From NCBI RefSeq assembly GCF_014323405.1, contig NZ_JACRWE010000005.1:1-64000 (forward strand): 64,000 nt of DNA, given 5' to 3'. The notes under the pieces were generated by a model, which saw only the letters and a program-made list of their open reading frames with translations, was not told the origin of the DNA and did no database searches. How positions within the stretch are numbered: position 1 is the stretch's first letter; each line of letters starts with the position of its first letter. This document shows, in pieces, positions 35,892-44,799 of the stretch. The stretch comes from Romboutsia faecis (GTDB lineage: Bacteria; Bacillota; Clostridia; Peptostreptococcales; Peptostreptococcaceae). Position numbers and translations under genes: made by a program.

Positions 35892-37463
35892 ATGATTCCA
35901 GATAATTCAAAAGAGGATATTTCTGGTAATAATAACCATAAATTTATCAAAAATAAAATACTGAAAAATTTAATAACAATTATTTTTATAATGTCAATGG
36001 CAACTCTAATAGGGTTGTTTTTTAAAGCGTTTGAATTAAATGAATCTAGTATTATTTTAGTATTTATACTAGGAGTATTGTTTTCAGCTATTAAGACAGA
36101 TGGATATATATATGGAATATCTACATCTATAGTAGGCGTTTTATCATTTAATTTCTTTTTTACAGAGCCATATTATACTTTTATAGCATACAGAGCAGAC
36201 TACCCTATTACCTTTTTTATTATGCTAATTTCAGCATTGATAACTAGTACTTTGACGTCTAAAATAAAAAGAGAAATCAAGTTATCAAATATGAGAGAAC
36301 AAAGGATAAGGTTATTATACGAAAATAATAAGAATTTGCTTAAAGCTAAAAATAAAGATGAAATAGTGGAAATATGTAATTCTAGTTTAGTTGATATATT
36401 AAATAGGTCCGTAGCTACAGCAATCGTAGATAATGATGAGAATTTAAAGAAAATAGTTGTAGAGATATTTGACAATGAAGATGCAAATGGGATATTCCAA
36501 TCACCATTAGAGAAATGTGCATTAAAAGAATGTTTCAATTTAGGAGAAGAAATTGGATGTGGAACAGATCTTTATCAAAATGCAAAAACATTTAATTTTC
36601 CTATAAAAGGACATAAAAATACTCTAGGAGTTATAGGTATATCTTGTATTGACAGTGTAGGACTAACTGAAAATGAAAAGATACTATTAAAATCTGTCTC
36701 TAATCAAGTTGCACTAGCAATTGAAAGAGAGGATTTATTTGAAAAAACAAAAAAAGCAAACTTAGATGCTGAAACAGAGAGGTTAAGAAGTAATTTACTA
36801 AGATCAATTTCGCATGATTTAAGAACTCCTTTAACAAGCATAATAGGTTCATCTTCAACAATATTAGAAAATTATAAGTATGTAGATGAAGATATAAAAA
36901 AGGAACTTTTAAAAAATATATATGAAGATGCAAGTTGGTTAGCTAGATCTGTTGAAAATATTATAAGTATAACCAAAGTTGATGAGGGCAGATTAGAAAT
37001 CAAGAAGAATCTAGAAGTAGTAGAAGAAATCGTAGAAGAATCTATATTCATAGTTAAAAAGTTTTCAGATAAACATAATATTATTGTGGATATTCCAGAT
37101 AATGTAATTATTATTAATGTGGATGGTTTATTAATTGAGCAAGTTATTATAAATTTAATTGATAATGCAATGAGATATACTCCAGATAATTCCGAAATAA
37201 AAGTAAAGGTTATGAAAATAGAAAACTATGTATATTTTGAAGTTGAAGATAACGGAGAGGGATTAAAAGGTGATGACATTGATCATATATTTGATAGATT
37301 CTACTCTAAAACTAATAGAAAGTCATTAGAAAAAAGAGGAATAGGCTTAGGGCTTTCTATTTGTAAATCTATTATAGAAGCCCATGATGGGGAAATTGAA
37401 GCCTTTAATAATAAATTAGGTGGAGCTACATTTAGATTTAAAATACCTTGTGAGGAGGAATAG
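35892..37463 (+). CDS. KdpD-like sensor histidine kinase lacking the N-terminal KdpD domain
   Basis: 523 residues. It starts with four membrane helices (about 25-45, 50-67, 75-92 and 100-120), matching the DUF4118 sensor of KdpD. A GAF-like domain (about 150-280), HisKA with the phospho-acceptor His308 in SISHDLRTPL, and an HATPase_c with NLIDNAMRYTP, DNGEGL and GLGLSICKS follow. Full-length KdpD has an extra ~370-residue N-terminal ATP/Usp region, which is absent here. It phosphorylates the regulator encoded 3 bases later, probably in response to K+ limitation or turgor; K+ sensing is inferred from the adjacent Trk genes. Confidence 0.87.
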   Translation: MIPDNSKEDISGNNNHKFIKNKILKNLITIIFIMSMATLIGLFFKAFELNESSIILVFILGVLFSAIKTDGYIYGISTSIVGVLSFNFFFTEPYYTFIAYRADYPITFFIMLISALITSTLTSKIKREIKLSNMREQRIRLLYENNKNLLKAKNKDEIVEICNSSLVDILNRSVATAIVDNDENLKKIVVEIFDNEDANGIFQSPLEKCALKECFNLGEEIGCGTDLYQNAKTFNFPIKGHKNTLGVIGISCIDSVGLTENEKILLKSVSNQVALAIEREDLFEKTKKANLDAETERLRSNLLRSISHDLRTPLTSIIGSSSTILENYKYVDEDIKKELLKNIYEDASWLARSVENIISITKVDEGRLEIKKNLEVVEEIVEESIFIVKKFSDKHNIIVDIPDNVIIINVDGLLIEQVIINLIDNAMRYTPDNSEIKVKVMKIENYVYFEVEDNGEGLKGDDIDHIFDRFYSKTNRKSLEKRGIGLGLSICKSIIEAHDGEIEAFNNKLGGATFRFKIPCEEE

Positions 37464-37466
37464 AAT

Positions 37467-38168
37467 ATGAGTTTAAAACCACAAATATTAATAGTAGAAG
37501 ATGAAAAGCCAATAAGAAAATTTATAAGGGTATCACTTGAAACACAAGGATATGAGTGTATAGAATCATCTGATGGAAGTAATGCAATAACATTAGTTTA
37601 TTCTATGAATCCAGATATAATAATTTTGGATTTAGGCCTCCCAGATATGGATGGTATTGATGTAATTAGTAAAATAAGGGAAGTAAGTGAAGCAAAGATT
37701 ATTGTGGTATCGGCGAGAGGACATGAAAGGGAAAAAGTATATGCTTTAGATACAGGAGCTGATGATTACTTAACAAAACCTTTTAGTGTCCCAGAATTAT
37801 TAGCAAGAATTAGAGTATCTCTAAGGCACAAAAGTGAAATGAATGCTATAGGAGTTGAAGATATGAAAATTTTTGAAGTTAGAGGACTAAAGATAAACTT
37901 TGAAAAACATGAAGTAAGTGTAGATGGAAAGTCAGTTCATTTAACACCTATAGAGTTTAAGTTGCTTGAGTTATTATCTAAAAATTCAGGGAAAGTATTA
38001 ACTCATAGATTTATTATAAATAAAATCTGGGGAGGACACTTAGATACAGAAACACAATCACTTAGAGTTTTTATGGCGAGCATAAGAAGAAAAATAGAAA
38101 AAAATCCTGCACAACCAGAGTATATAAAAACGGAAGTAGGCGTAGGATATAAACTTGTCGATGAATAA
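37467..38168 (+). CDS. OmpR-family response regulator, KdpE-like
   Basis: 233 residues. Receiver domain with acidic pair EDEK near 10, phospho-Asp in ILDLGLPDMDG near 55, and KPF at about 107. The C-terminal winged-helix DNA-binding domain ends in YIKTEVGVGYKLVD. The closest pattern is KdpE. It lies 3 bases after the kinase gene. Its probable targets are the two operators at 35259 and 38211, of the 11-base half-site type that OmpR-family dimers use, in front of the TPR gene and the trkA-trkA-trkH genes. Confidence 0.88.
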   Translation: MSLKPQILIVEDEKPIRKFIRVSLETQGYECIESSDGSNAITLVYSMNPDIIILDLGLPDMDGIDVISKIREVSEAKIIVVSARGHEREKVYALDTGADDYLTKPFSVPELLARIRVSLRHKSEMNAIGVEDMKIFEVRGLKINFEKHEVSVDGKSVHLTPIEFKLLELLSKNSGKVLTHRFIINKIWGGHLDTETQSLRVFMASIRRKIEKNPAQPEYIKTEVGVGYKLVDE

Positions 38169-38210
38169 ATATAAATATTTTATTAAATGTATATATTAAT
38201 TTAATGTATG

Positions 38211-38258
38211 TTAACAAAATCTTTATATAGATCCAATTATCTTAACACAAAATTTATA
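38211..38258 (+). promoter_or_regulatory. Repeated operator, copy 2 (before the trk genes)
   Basis: TTAACA-AAATC-TTTATA at 38211 and TTAACA-CAAAA-TTTATA at 38242, spaced 31 bases. This repeats the architecture at 35259-35306, including the shared TTAACAAAATCTTTAT stretch and the TATCTTAA before the second box. It lies about 60 bases before the first trkA gene. Confidence 0.65.
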
Positions 38259-38320
38259 CCAAATCTAATAAACTAAACATAAATAATATGAAGAAAAGTT
38301 TAGGAGATGAGTGATATATA

Positions 38321-38824
38321 ATGAAAAAATTTAATTCTGAATATGTGATTATTGCAGGGTGTAGCAGATTTGGTACAAATATAGCTACAGAATTATCATT
38401 AAGTGGAAAAGATGTAGTTATAATAGACATAAATGAAAATTCATTTAGGAAACTATCACCAAATTATAGTGGATTTAAGATGATTGGAGATGCTACAGAT
38501 ATAGATATACTAATGGAAAATGGTATAGATAGGGCTACTATGTTAGTTGCTGCAACTAATGATGATGATGTAAATATTATGATTTCTTTAATAGCTAAGA
38601 ATATATTAAATGTAAATACAGTTATTACTAGGTTGTATGATAATGAAAAAGAAGTTGTCTATGATGGGCTTGATATAAAGATAATTAGACCTACTACTCT
38701 AACTATAAATGAATTTGATAAATTGCTTGAAATGAATAATAATTCAGATAGGGATAAAGAATTTATGAATATAAAAAAAGCAAATAATAAGAAAAGTTTA
38801 ATAAGAAGAGTAGGTGCATATTAG
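38321..38824 (+). CDS. TrkA/KtrA-like RCK_N protein without RCK_C domain
   Basis: 167 residues. A single RCK_N Rossmann domain: YVIIAGCSRFGTNIA near 8-22, IIDINE, GDATD and ATNDDDVN. The first nucleotide motif reads GCSRFG instead of GxGRFG. The RCK_C (TrkA_C) domain normally found after it is missing; the tail is short and basic. It should gate the TrkH channel by nucleotide binding. The next gene starts right after its stop codon, so it is made with a second RCK protein. Confidence 0.82.
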   Translation: MKKFNSEYVIIAGCSRFGTNIATELSLSGKDVVIIDINENSFRKLSPNYSGFKMIGDATDIDILMENGIDRATMLVAATNDDDVNIMISLIAKNILNVNTVITRLYDNEKEVVYDGLDIKIIRPTTLTINEFDKLLEMNNNSDRDKEFMNIKKANNKKSLIRRVGAY

Positions 38825-39487
38825 ATGAATATTATAATTATAGGAGGAAGAAAAAAAGCTGAATTTTTATTAAAGTCTTTATTAGATAAGAAATATACAA
38901 CTTCTATTATAAATAAAGATTATGAGTACTGTAATGAATTAAGTGAAAAATATGAATGCTCTATAATCCATGGAGATGGAGGGAAAAGATATATTTTAGA
39001 AGATGCAGGTATTCAGCATGCCGATGTAGTTATAGCTATGACATCAAAAGATGCAACAAATCTAGTTATATGTCAATTAGCCAAGAAGATATACAATGTA
39101 AAGAAAAGTTTTGCTACAGTAACTAATCCTAAAAATGTAGATGTATTTAAAAATTTAGGTATAGATGGAGCCATAAGTGCAACTTATATCGTTTCAGATA
39201 TTATAGAGCAGATGGCTACTATAAATGATATATATAAATTTATGCCTATTGAAAATGGGAAAGTTAATATATTAGAAGTAATAGTAAATGAAGAATCATC
39301 TTTATGTAATAAGTATATAAAGGATATAAACTTACCAACAAAATCAATAATTGGATGTATAATTAGAGGTTTAAATAGTATTATCCCAAATGGAAACACA
39401 AAAATAAATTCAGATGATAAGCTTATAATACTATATGATGTTACTGTTCATAATGATATGATAAGAGAATTAAATATAAGAGGGTAA
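38825..39487 (+). CDS. TrkA/KtrA-like K+ uptake regulatory protein (RCK_N plus RCK_C)
   Basis: 220 residues with an RCK_N domain (about 1-130: IIIIGGRKKAEFL, HGDGGKRYILEDAGI, AMTSKDATNLV) and an RCK_C domain (about 140-215). The glycine motif is degenerate (GGRKKA), so nucleotide binding may be weakened. It abuts the first trkA gene and overlaps nothing; trkH follows after 4 bases. Two different RCK proteins may form a mixed ring on TrkH. Confidence 0.85.
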   Translation: MNIIIIGGRKKAEFLLKSLLDKKYTTSIINKDYEYCNELSEKYECSIIHGDGGKRYILEDAGIQHADVVIAMTSKDATNLVICQLAKKIYNVKKSFATVTNPKNVDVFKNLGIDGAISATYIVSDIIEQMATINDIYKFMPIENGKVNILEVIVNEESSLCNKYIKDINLPTKSIIGCIIRGLNSIIPNGNTKINSDDKLIILYDVTVHNDMIRELNIRG

Positions 39488-39491
39488 TGCT

Positions 39492-40952
39492 ATGGAACTT
39501 AGAAAAATAAAAAACTGGAATGTATTACTTTATTATATAGGTATCTTAGCAGTAATAATAGGTGTAATACTATTATTACCACTATCTATATTGCCTTTTT
39601 ATAAAAATGAAATGAATTTTGCAATTAGTTTTATATGTCCTTCGCTGGTATGTATAATATTAGGGGTAGTTTTAGTAAGAATATTTAAATGTGATACAAA
39701 TAAAAATTTATCTGTTGGAGAAGATGCTGTAATAGTAGTAAGTGCATGGATATTAGCTACTGTATTTTCGGCAATACCTTTTATGATAAGCCAAAATTTA
39801 AATTTTACACAAGCGTATTTTGAATCTGTTAGTGGTTGGACAACTACGGGGCTATCAGTAATAGATGTAGAGTCAACACCTCATATATTTTTGATTTATA
39901 GAAGCATAATGCAGTTTTTTGGTGGTGTAGGAATTGTATTAGTAATGGTATCGGCATTATCATCTACATTTGGGATGAAGCTTTATAACTCTGAGGGGCA
40001 TTCAGATAAAATATTACCAAATCTTATAAAGTCCTCTAGAATGATTTTATCGATATATTTGGGCTATGTAATAGCTGGAACTGCATTATATGTTATAACT
40101 GGTATGCCGATATTTGATGCAATAAATCATTCAATAGCAGCCTTATCAACAGGAGGTTTCTCAACAAAGTTAGAGAGTATAGGGTTTTATGATAATGTTT
40201 ATATAGAGTTAATAACTATAATATTAATGATACTTGGTACGATTAGTTTTGCAACCCATGTATTATTAGTAAAAGGGCGATTTAAAGAAATCTTAAAAAT
40301 TGGAGAGATAAGATTTATGTTTCTTATTTTAGGGATTGCTATCCCACTAATTACATTTGTATCATTAAAAGATTTATATGGAGGTTTATATAAAGGATGT
40401 AGAGTTGCATTATTTGAAATAGTATCAGCTTTGTCAACTACAGGATTTTCAACAGTTGGATATAATAATTGGCCACCTTTTGCAATGTTTATAATGATAA
40501 TATTGATGATTACAGGGGGTGGTGCGGGGTCTACCTCAGGAGGTATAAAGCTTTATAGAGTTTATTTAATGATGAAACAATTAGTATGGAATATAAAATC
40601 GAAATTTCTTCCAGAGCATTTTGTAAAAAAACATTATGTGTATAAAGCAGAAGGAAAAGTAATTATAAATAAAGATGATGTTATAGAAATTTATAATTAT
40701 ATATGTGCATATATAGTGATATTTGTTTTAGGTGTGGCTACAATGTTAGCATATAAATACCCACTACATGAAGCAATGTTTGAGTTTTCATCAGCCCTTG
40801 GAACTGTAGGTTTATCTGTAGGAATAACATCTCCAACTGCACCAAGTTTAATATTATGGGTAGAAATAATTGGTATGTTACTTGGAAGACTTGAAATATG
40901 GGTTATATTTATCGCTATATTTAAAATTGCTAAAAAAGCTATTACAAAATAA
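39492..40952 (+). CDS. TrkH/KtrB-family potassium uptake protein
   Basis: 486 residues with many membrane helices. It has four repeated pore loops with selectivity-filter glycines: SGWTTTGLS, ALSTGGFST, ALSTTGFSTVG and ALGTVGLSVG. Family members form homodimeric K+ (or Na+/K+) channels and transporters, regulated by the RCK proteins encoded just upstream. It is the last gene of the trkA-trkA-trkH unit; a terminator begins within its last codons. Confidence 0.93.
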   Translation: MELRKIKNWNVLLYYIGILAVIIGVILLLPLSILPFYKNEMNFAISFICPSLVCIILGVVLVRIFKCDTNKNLSVGEDAVIVVSAWILATVFSAIPFMISQNLNFTQAYFESVSGWTTTGLSVIDVESTPHIFLIYRSIMQFFGGVGIVLVMVSALSSTFGMKLYNSEGHSDKILPNLIKSSRMILSIYLGYVIAGTALYVITGMPIFDAINHSIAALSTGGFSTKLESIGFYDNVYIELITIILMILGTISFATHVLLVKGRFKEILKIGEIRFMFLILGIAIPLITFVSLKDLYGGLYKGCRVALFEIVSALSTTGFSTVGYNNWPPFAMFIMIILMITGGGAGSTSGGIKLYRVYLMMKQLVWNIKSKFLPEHFVKKHYVYKAEGKVIINKDDVIEIYNYICAYIVIFVLGVATMLAYKYPLHEAMFEFSSALGTVGLSVGITSPTAPSLILWVEIIGMLLGRLEIWVIFIAIFKIAKKAITK

Positions 40953-40977
40953 TTTTGATTTTGTAATAGCTTTTTTT
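40938..40977 (+). terminator. Terminator of the trk operon
   Basis: GCTATTACAAAAT (40938-40950) pairs with ATTTTGTAATAGC (40958-40970), then seven T. The left arm includes the last codons of trkH. Confidence 0.9.
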
Positions 40978-41046
40978 AGATTATTGGATAAAAAGATTGA
41001 AAAAATCTAAATATAATCATAGCGATTATATTTAGGAGGAAAAGTA

Positions 41047-42420
41047 ATGAAAGGAATTAGGAATTTACTTAAGCCAGCTATATTCTTAATGGTAGGTTTT
41101 TTAGTTATTTTCTCTATGAAATCTAATAATATATTTAGACTCCAGGATAAAATAAAGACAAGTTTAGAAGAAGGATTAAAAGTTGTAAAAATAACAGAGG
41201 AAAGATCAGTTATAAAGGAAAAAAAAATAGTTATTGATGCAAGGATTCCGAAAATTCACTATGAAGATGATATTGTAGAGAGATACATAAATTCATATGT
41301 AAGAAAAAATATAAATGAATTTATAAATCAACAAATACAATTAAGTGATATTAATAATAATGGATATAAAGAAGATATAGATATAAACTATCAAATTGTT
41401 TATGAAGATGAAAGTTTAATAAATCTTATAATTTATAAAAGTACAAGATGGGGTAGAAAAGAATTTAAATTAGAAAAGGATAGTTACGTTTTTGATTTAA
41501 AAACAGGACAAAGAATATACTTAGATAACTTCCTTAAAGACAATGAGGACTACAAGGATGTAATAGAGAAGTATATCTTTTCTAATTTAAAAAGCAGTAA
41601 TTCTAGTGAGTATAAAGATAAGATTAATATAGATAAAGATACAAATTATTATATTAGTGATGGTGGAATAAATATATATTTTAATCCTTATAGGGAAAGT
41701 AAGAGTAATGATAAAAATGAATTCAAAATACCATATGATATTTTTAAAGCTAAAATAAAAATGGTAAAGACTGACGATATAGTAGCTAATATAGATACTC
41801 AGACAATAAATAAAAAAGATAAATATATAAATAGCGTAATAAATATACCTATAGTAATGACTGGAGATAAACAAATAGAAAAAAATATAAATAACAAAAT
41901 AAGAAATGATATCATGGATTTTTATAATAAATCACAAGAAGAGGCGAAACAATTTTTAGATGATTTCCCAGAGGAAGAGGGGAAATTTGTAGCAAATACT
42001 AATTTTGAAATAAAGAAAAATAGTAATAATATGTTGAGTATTATAGTTACATACTACAAGTATAGTGGTGGAGCACATGGAGATTACAATAATATAGCAT
42101 ATAATATATACATGAAAAATGGTGAAATTTTAAATTTAAGTGATTTATTTAAAGATAAGGTTAATTATAAAGAAGTTATTAATAATGAAATAAGAAAACA
42201 AATTGAGGATATGGTAAAAAAAGACAAAGAAAATGCAGGAGTATATCAATTCACAACGATAAGTGATAATCAAAAATTTTATATTCAAGATGATAATATA
42301 GTAATATTCTTTGATTTATATGAAATAGCACCGTATGCTGCTGGAATACCCGAGTTTAAGATAAATATAAAGAGTTTTAATCATATTTTAAAGGAAAATT
42401 ATATAAGTATATTTGAATAA
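41047..42420 (+). CDS. Membrane-anchored protein with two DUF4163/DUF3298 (PdaC/RsiV-like) units
   Basis: 457 residues. A short cytoplasmic start and one membrane helix (about 9-25) leave the rest outside. Two related halves follow: residues ~55-240 (ending YVFDLKTGQRIYLDNFLKD then FNPYRE) and ~260-450 (YYKYSGGAHGDY, MKNGEILNLSDLFKD then FFDLYEIAPYAAG). These match the DUF4163 plus DUF3298 pair found in the PdaC N-terminal region and in RsiV. Only the second half keeps SGGAHG, so the first copy may have changed in function. RsiV-type proteins bind lysozyme; that role here is inference. Confidence 0.75.
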   Translation: MKGIRNLLKPAIFLMVGFLVIFSMKSNNIFRLQDKIKTSLEEGLKVVKITEERSVIKEKKIVIDARIPKIHYEDDIVERYINSYVRKNINEFINQQIQLSDINNNGYKEDIDINYQIVYEDESLINLIIYKSTRWGRKEFKLEKDSYVFDLKTGQRIYLDNFLKDNEDYKDVIEKYIFSNLKSSNSSEYKDKINIDKDTNYYISDGGINIYFNPYRESKSNDKNEFKIPYDIFKAKIKMVKTDDIVANIDTQTINKKDKYINSVINIPIVMTGDKQIEKNINNKIRNDIMDFYNKSQEEAKQFLDDFPEEEGKFVANTNFEIKKNSNNMLSIIVTYYKYSGGAHGDYNNIAYNIYMKNGEILNLSDLFKDKVNYKEVINNEIRKQIEDMVKKDKENAGVYQFTTISDNQKFYIQDDNIVIFFDLYEIAPYAAGIPEFKINIKSFNHILKENYISIFE

Positions 42421-42491
42421 TTAATATTTAAAAATGTCATTATATACAAACCATAAGATTAATATAAAAGTAGCTTATAAAATATAAAAGT

Positions 42492-42518
42492 AGAGTATGA
42501 AATATATATTCATACTCT
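42492..42518. terminator. Possible terminator between convergent genes
   Basis: AGAGTATGA pairs with TCATACTCT (42510-42518) in the short gap between the DUF3298 gene and sleC. T-tracts on both sides are weak. Confidence 0.55.
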
Positions 42519-42539
42519 ATCTTTATATATTTATTTATA

Positions 42540-43814
42540 TTAAATTGTTGGATTTAAAGATGCTATTTTAGTTACAGCAACATAAACTCTTGATATTTCA
42601 TACCAAGTTTTAAAATCAACAACTCCTGTTTGAGGTAAACCAAAAATACTTTGAAATGTTCTTACTGCCTCAGCTGTACTTTCACCATATATACCATCTT
42701 CTCTAACTTTAGGTATAGCAGGATAAGATCTAGAAATAGCATTAAGTTGATTTTGTATTGTTTTTACATATTTATTATTTGAACCGACTTGTAAAGTTTC
42801 ATTAGGATAGGATACTGGTACTCCACTTACAACTGGAGCTTTTTCAAACACTATTTCATCACCATAAAAATATCTTAATATACCTTCATAATCATATCCT
42901 TGATCTCCTAAATCTTTACTTCCCCATTGGGTCATTTGATTAGGACATTGGGATTTCTGACCATCACAATATTGAGCTAAAAGAGGCTGTCTTGCAGTTG
43001 GAGGTCTTTTTATAAATGTGTTAAATATATCATCCACAGCTACATTGATAGTATCAAATAAGTTTCTATTATTTATAAATTTATGATCATATGCAGTAGA
43101 TGATGTTATTGTAAAGTTATATCCTTTACTTCTATACCATTCTGTATATACTCTATTTAAGGTAAAAGAAATTATAGCTATTATATTTGCATATATCGTC
43201 TGAGTTGGCCATGTAGAATAAATCTCAGAAGAAGCAACATTTTTTATATATTCTTTGAATGGAACCCAATAGTTCTGAGCAGAGCTATTCTCAGGAAGAC
43301 CATCATGAACAACTATAAATTCAGGAACTACAGGATTATCTAGAACAACAAAGCCCGTAGGAGCAGGTAATGGTTTCAAATCACTTTCTGGTATTTTTGG
43401 GGGGAAATCACCCCAAAGTGTATTAGGAGGAATATCAAAGACAACTTCATTTTGTCTAGAATATGATCCTCTCCTTCTTTGAAGCTGGCTAAGAGGGACG
43501 CCTTGTCGTGCTTCAATAGTAGGGAATAATTGTGTTCCATTTATAATTACAGTATTATATCCGTCAGCTATTACTTCAACAGTATATACACTATAAGGTT
43601 TGACATCAGAAGGTGCCTGAGAATAAGCAATATCAGGAGCTGGCAAGGTTAAGTTGGTTACCTGGCCAGAAATATTACTTTTTAAATTACTGTAGACTGT
43701 AGTTGAACTTTCACCGCTCTCAGTAGGATTAGTATATATATTTACTGTAGCTCCCTCGATTGGACGATTAGTGTTCGAATCAATTACACTTACTGTTAAA
43801 AAACCATCTTGCAT
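42540..43814 (-). CDS. sleC: Spore cortex-lytic enzyme SleC (pro-form)
   Basis: 424 residues. It is the SleC precursor by layout: an N-terminal pro-region starting MQDGFLTVSVIDSNTNRPI, a SpoIID-like lytic transglycosylase middle part (TLNRVYTEWYRSKGYNF), and a C-terminal peptidoglycan-binding domain (LQVGSNNKYVKTIQ, then GIYGESTAEAVRTFQ). It is kept inactive in the spore and cut by Csp proteases when germinants are sensed; then it breaks the cortex. AAAGGGTG precedes the start. It lies divergent from prsW, as I recall for C. difficile. It marks the organism as a spore former. Confidence 0.95.
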   Translation of the reverse strand: MQDGFLTVSVIDSNTNRPIEGATVNIYTNPTESGESSTTVYSNLKSNISGQVTNLTLPAPDIAYSQAPSDVKPYSVYTVEVIADGYNTVIINGTQLFPTIEARQGVPLSQLQRRRGSYSRQNEVVFDIPPNTLWGDFPPKIPESDLKPLPAPTGFVVLDNPVVPEFIVVHDGLPENSSAQNYWVPFKEYIKNVASSEIYSTWPTQTIYANIIAIISFTLNRVYTEWYRSKGYNFTITSSTAYDHKFINNRNLFDTINVAVDDIFNTFIKRPPTARQPLLAQYCDGQKSQCPNQMTQWGSKDLGDQGYDYEGILRYFYGDEIVFEKAPVVSGVPVSYPNETLQVGSNNKYVKTIQNQLNAISRSYPAIPKVREDGIYGESTAEAVRTFQSIFGLPQTGVVDFKTWYEISRVYVAVTKIASLNPTI

Positions 43815-43935
43815 AAAATCACCCTTTCTCTAGAGAATTTTAAGCTCTATTATATTCTATTCTATGAAGTTGAATCTTATTTTGTTAAGGAAATGGAAAT
43901 AATAATAGGTAAAATATAAAGAAAGAGGATGTATA

Positions 43936-44652
43936 ATGAAAATAAAGATACTTATATTAGCTATATCACCAATAGTAGCGTTTCTATTTTGGATATATTT
44001 AAAAGATAAATATGATAAGGAACCTATACATATATTAATTAAATATTTTGTTTTAGGGATTTTAACTAGCGTTTTAGGAATTATTGTAGAGCGATTTTTA
44101 ATTAAAATAAATATATTAGATGGGATGAATTTAATTATATATACTTCTTTTATAGTAGCAGGATTAACTGAAGAGTCTTTAAAGGCACTTATGTTAATAC
44201 CTAACTTATTAAAAGAGAAGTATTGTAATGAAAAGTTAGATTGCATAATTTATTCGGTATTTTTATCTCTAGGATTTGCAACAGTTGAAAATTTGATCTA
44301 CATACTATCTGAAAGTAATGAACTTGTTTTACAAGTGAGCTTAAGTAGAGCAATTATATCTATACCTGCTCATATAATGTTTGCTATAACTATGGGTTAT
44401 TATGTAGGGAAATATAAATTTGAAGAAAATAAATTTAAAAGAAGAGAATATCTTATTATGTCTATATTAGTACCAATTTTACTTCATGGAATTTTTGACT
44501 TTATATTAATAATAAAGTTTAGATGGTCGATTATGGTTTTTATATTTTATATTATATTTTTATGGAAAATAAATTTAGATAAGCTTGATAAATATATGGA
44601 GATTTCTAAAGTAAGATTTTTAAGATATATAAAACATAGGCAAAGAAAATAA
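43936..44652 (+). CDS. prsW: PrsW-family intramembrane glutamic-type protease
   Basis: 238 residues, mostly membrane helices. The family motifs are present: EESLKAL near 75-81 (with the EExxK pair), FATVENL near 115, PAHIMF with a conserved His, and LLHGIFDF near the end. PrsW cuts anti-sigma factors inside the membrane to free extracytoplasmic sigma factors. No anti-sigma or sigma gene lies next to it here, so its client is elsewhere. It is divergent from sleC with about 120 bases between. Confidence 0.92.
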   Translation: MKIKILILAISPIVAFLFWIYLKDKYDKEPIHILIKYFVLGILTSVLGIIVERFLIKINILDGMNLIIYTSFIVAGLTEESLKALMLIPNLLKEKYCNEKLDCIIYSVFLSLGFATVENLIYILSESNELVLQVSLSRAIISIPAHIMFAITMGYYVGKYKFEENKFKRREYLIMSILVPILLHGIFDFILIIKFRWSIMVFIFYIIFLWKINLDKLDKYMEISKVRFLRYIKHRQRK

Positions 44653-44799
44653 AATCAATAAAAATAATGTGAAATTTTCAGATTTAAAATGAGCAAATAA
44701 CATAAAAATTACAATAAAAAAGAATTGAGAATAAAACTAATAAAATATATATCCATGATTAATACTAAAATAGTATAAGGTATTTTAGGAGGTATTATT

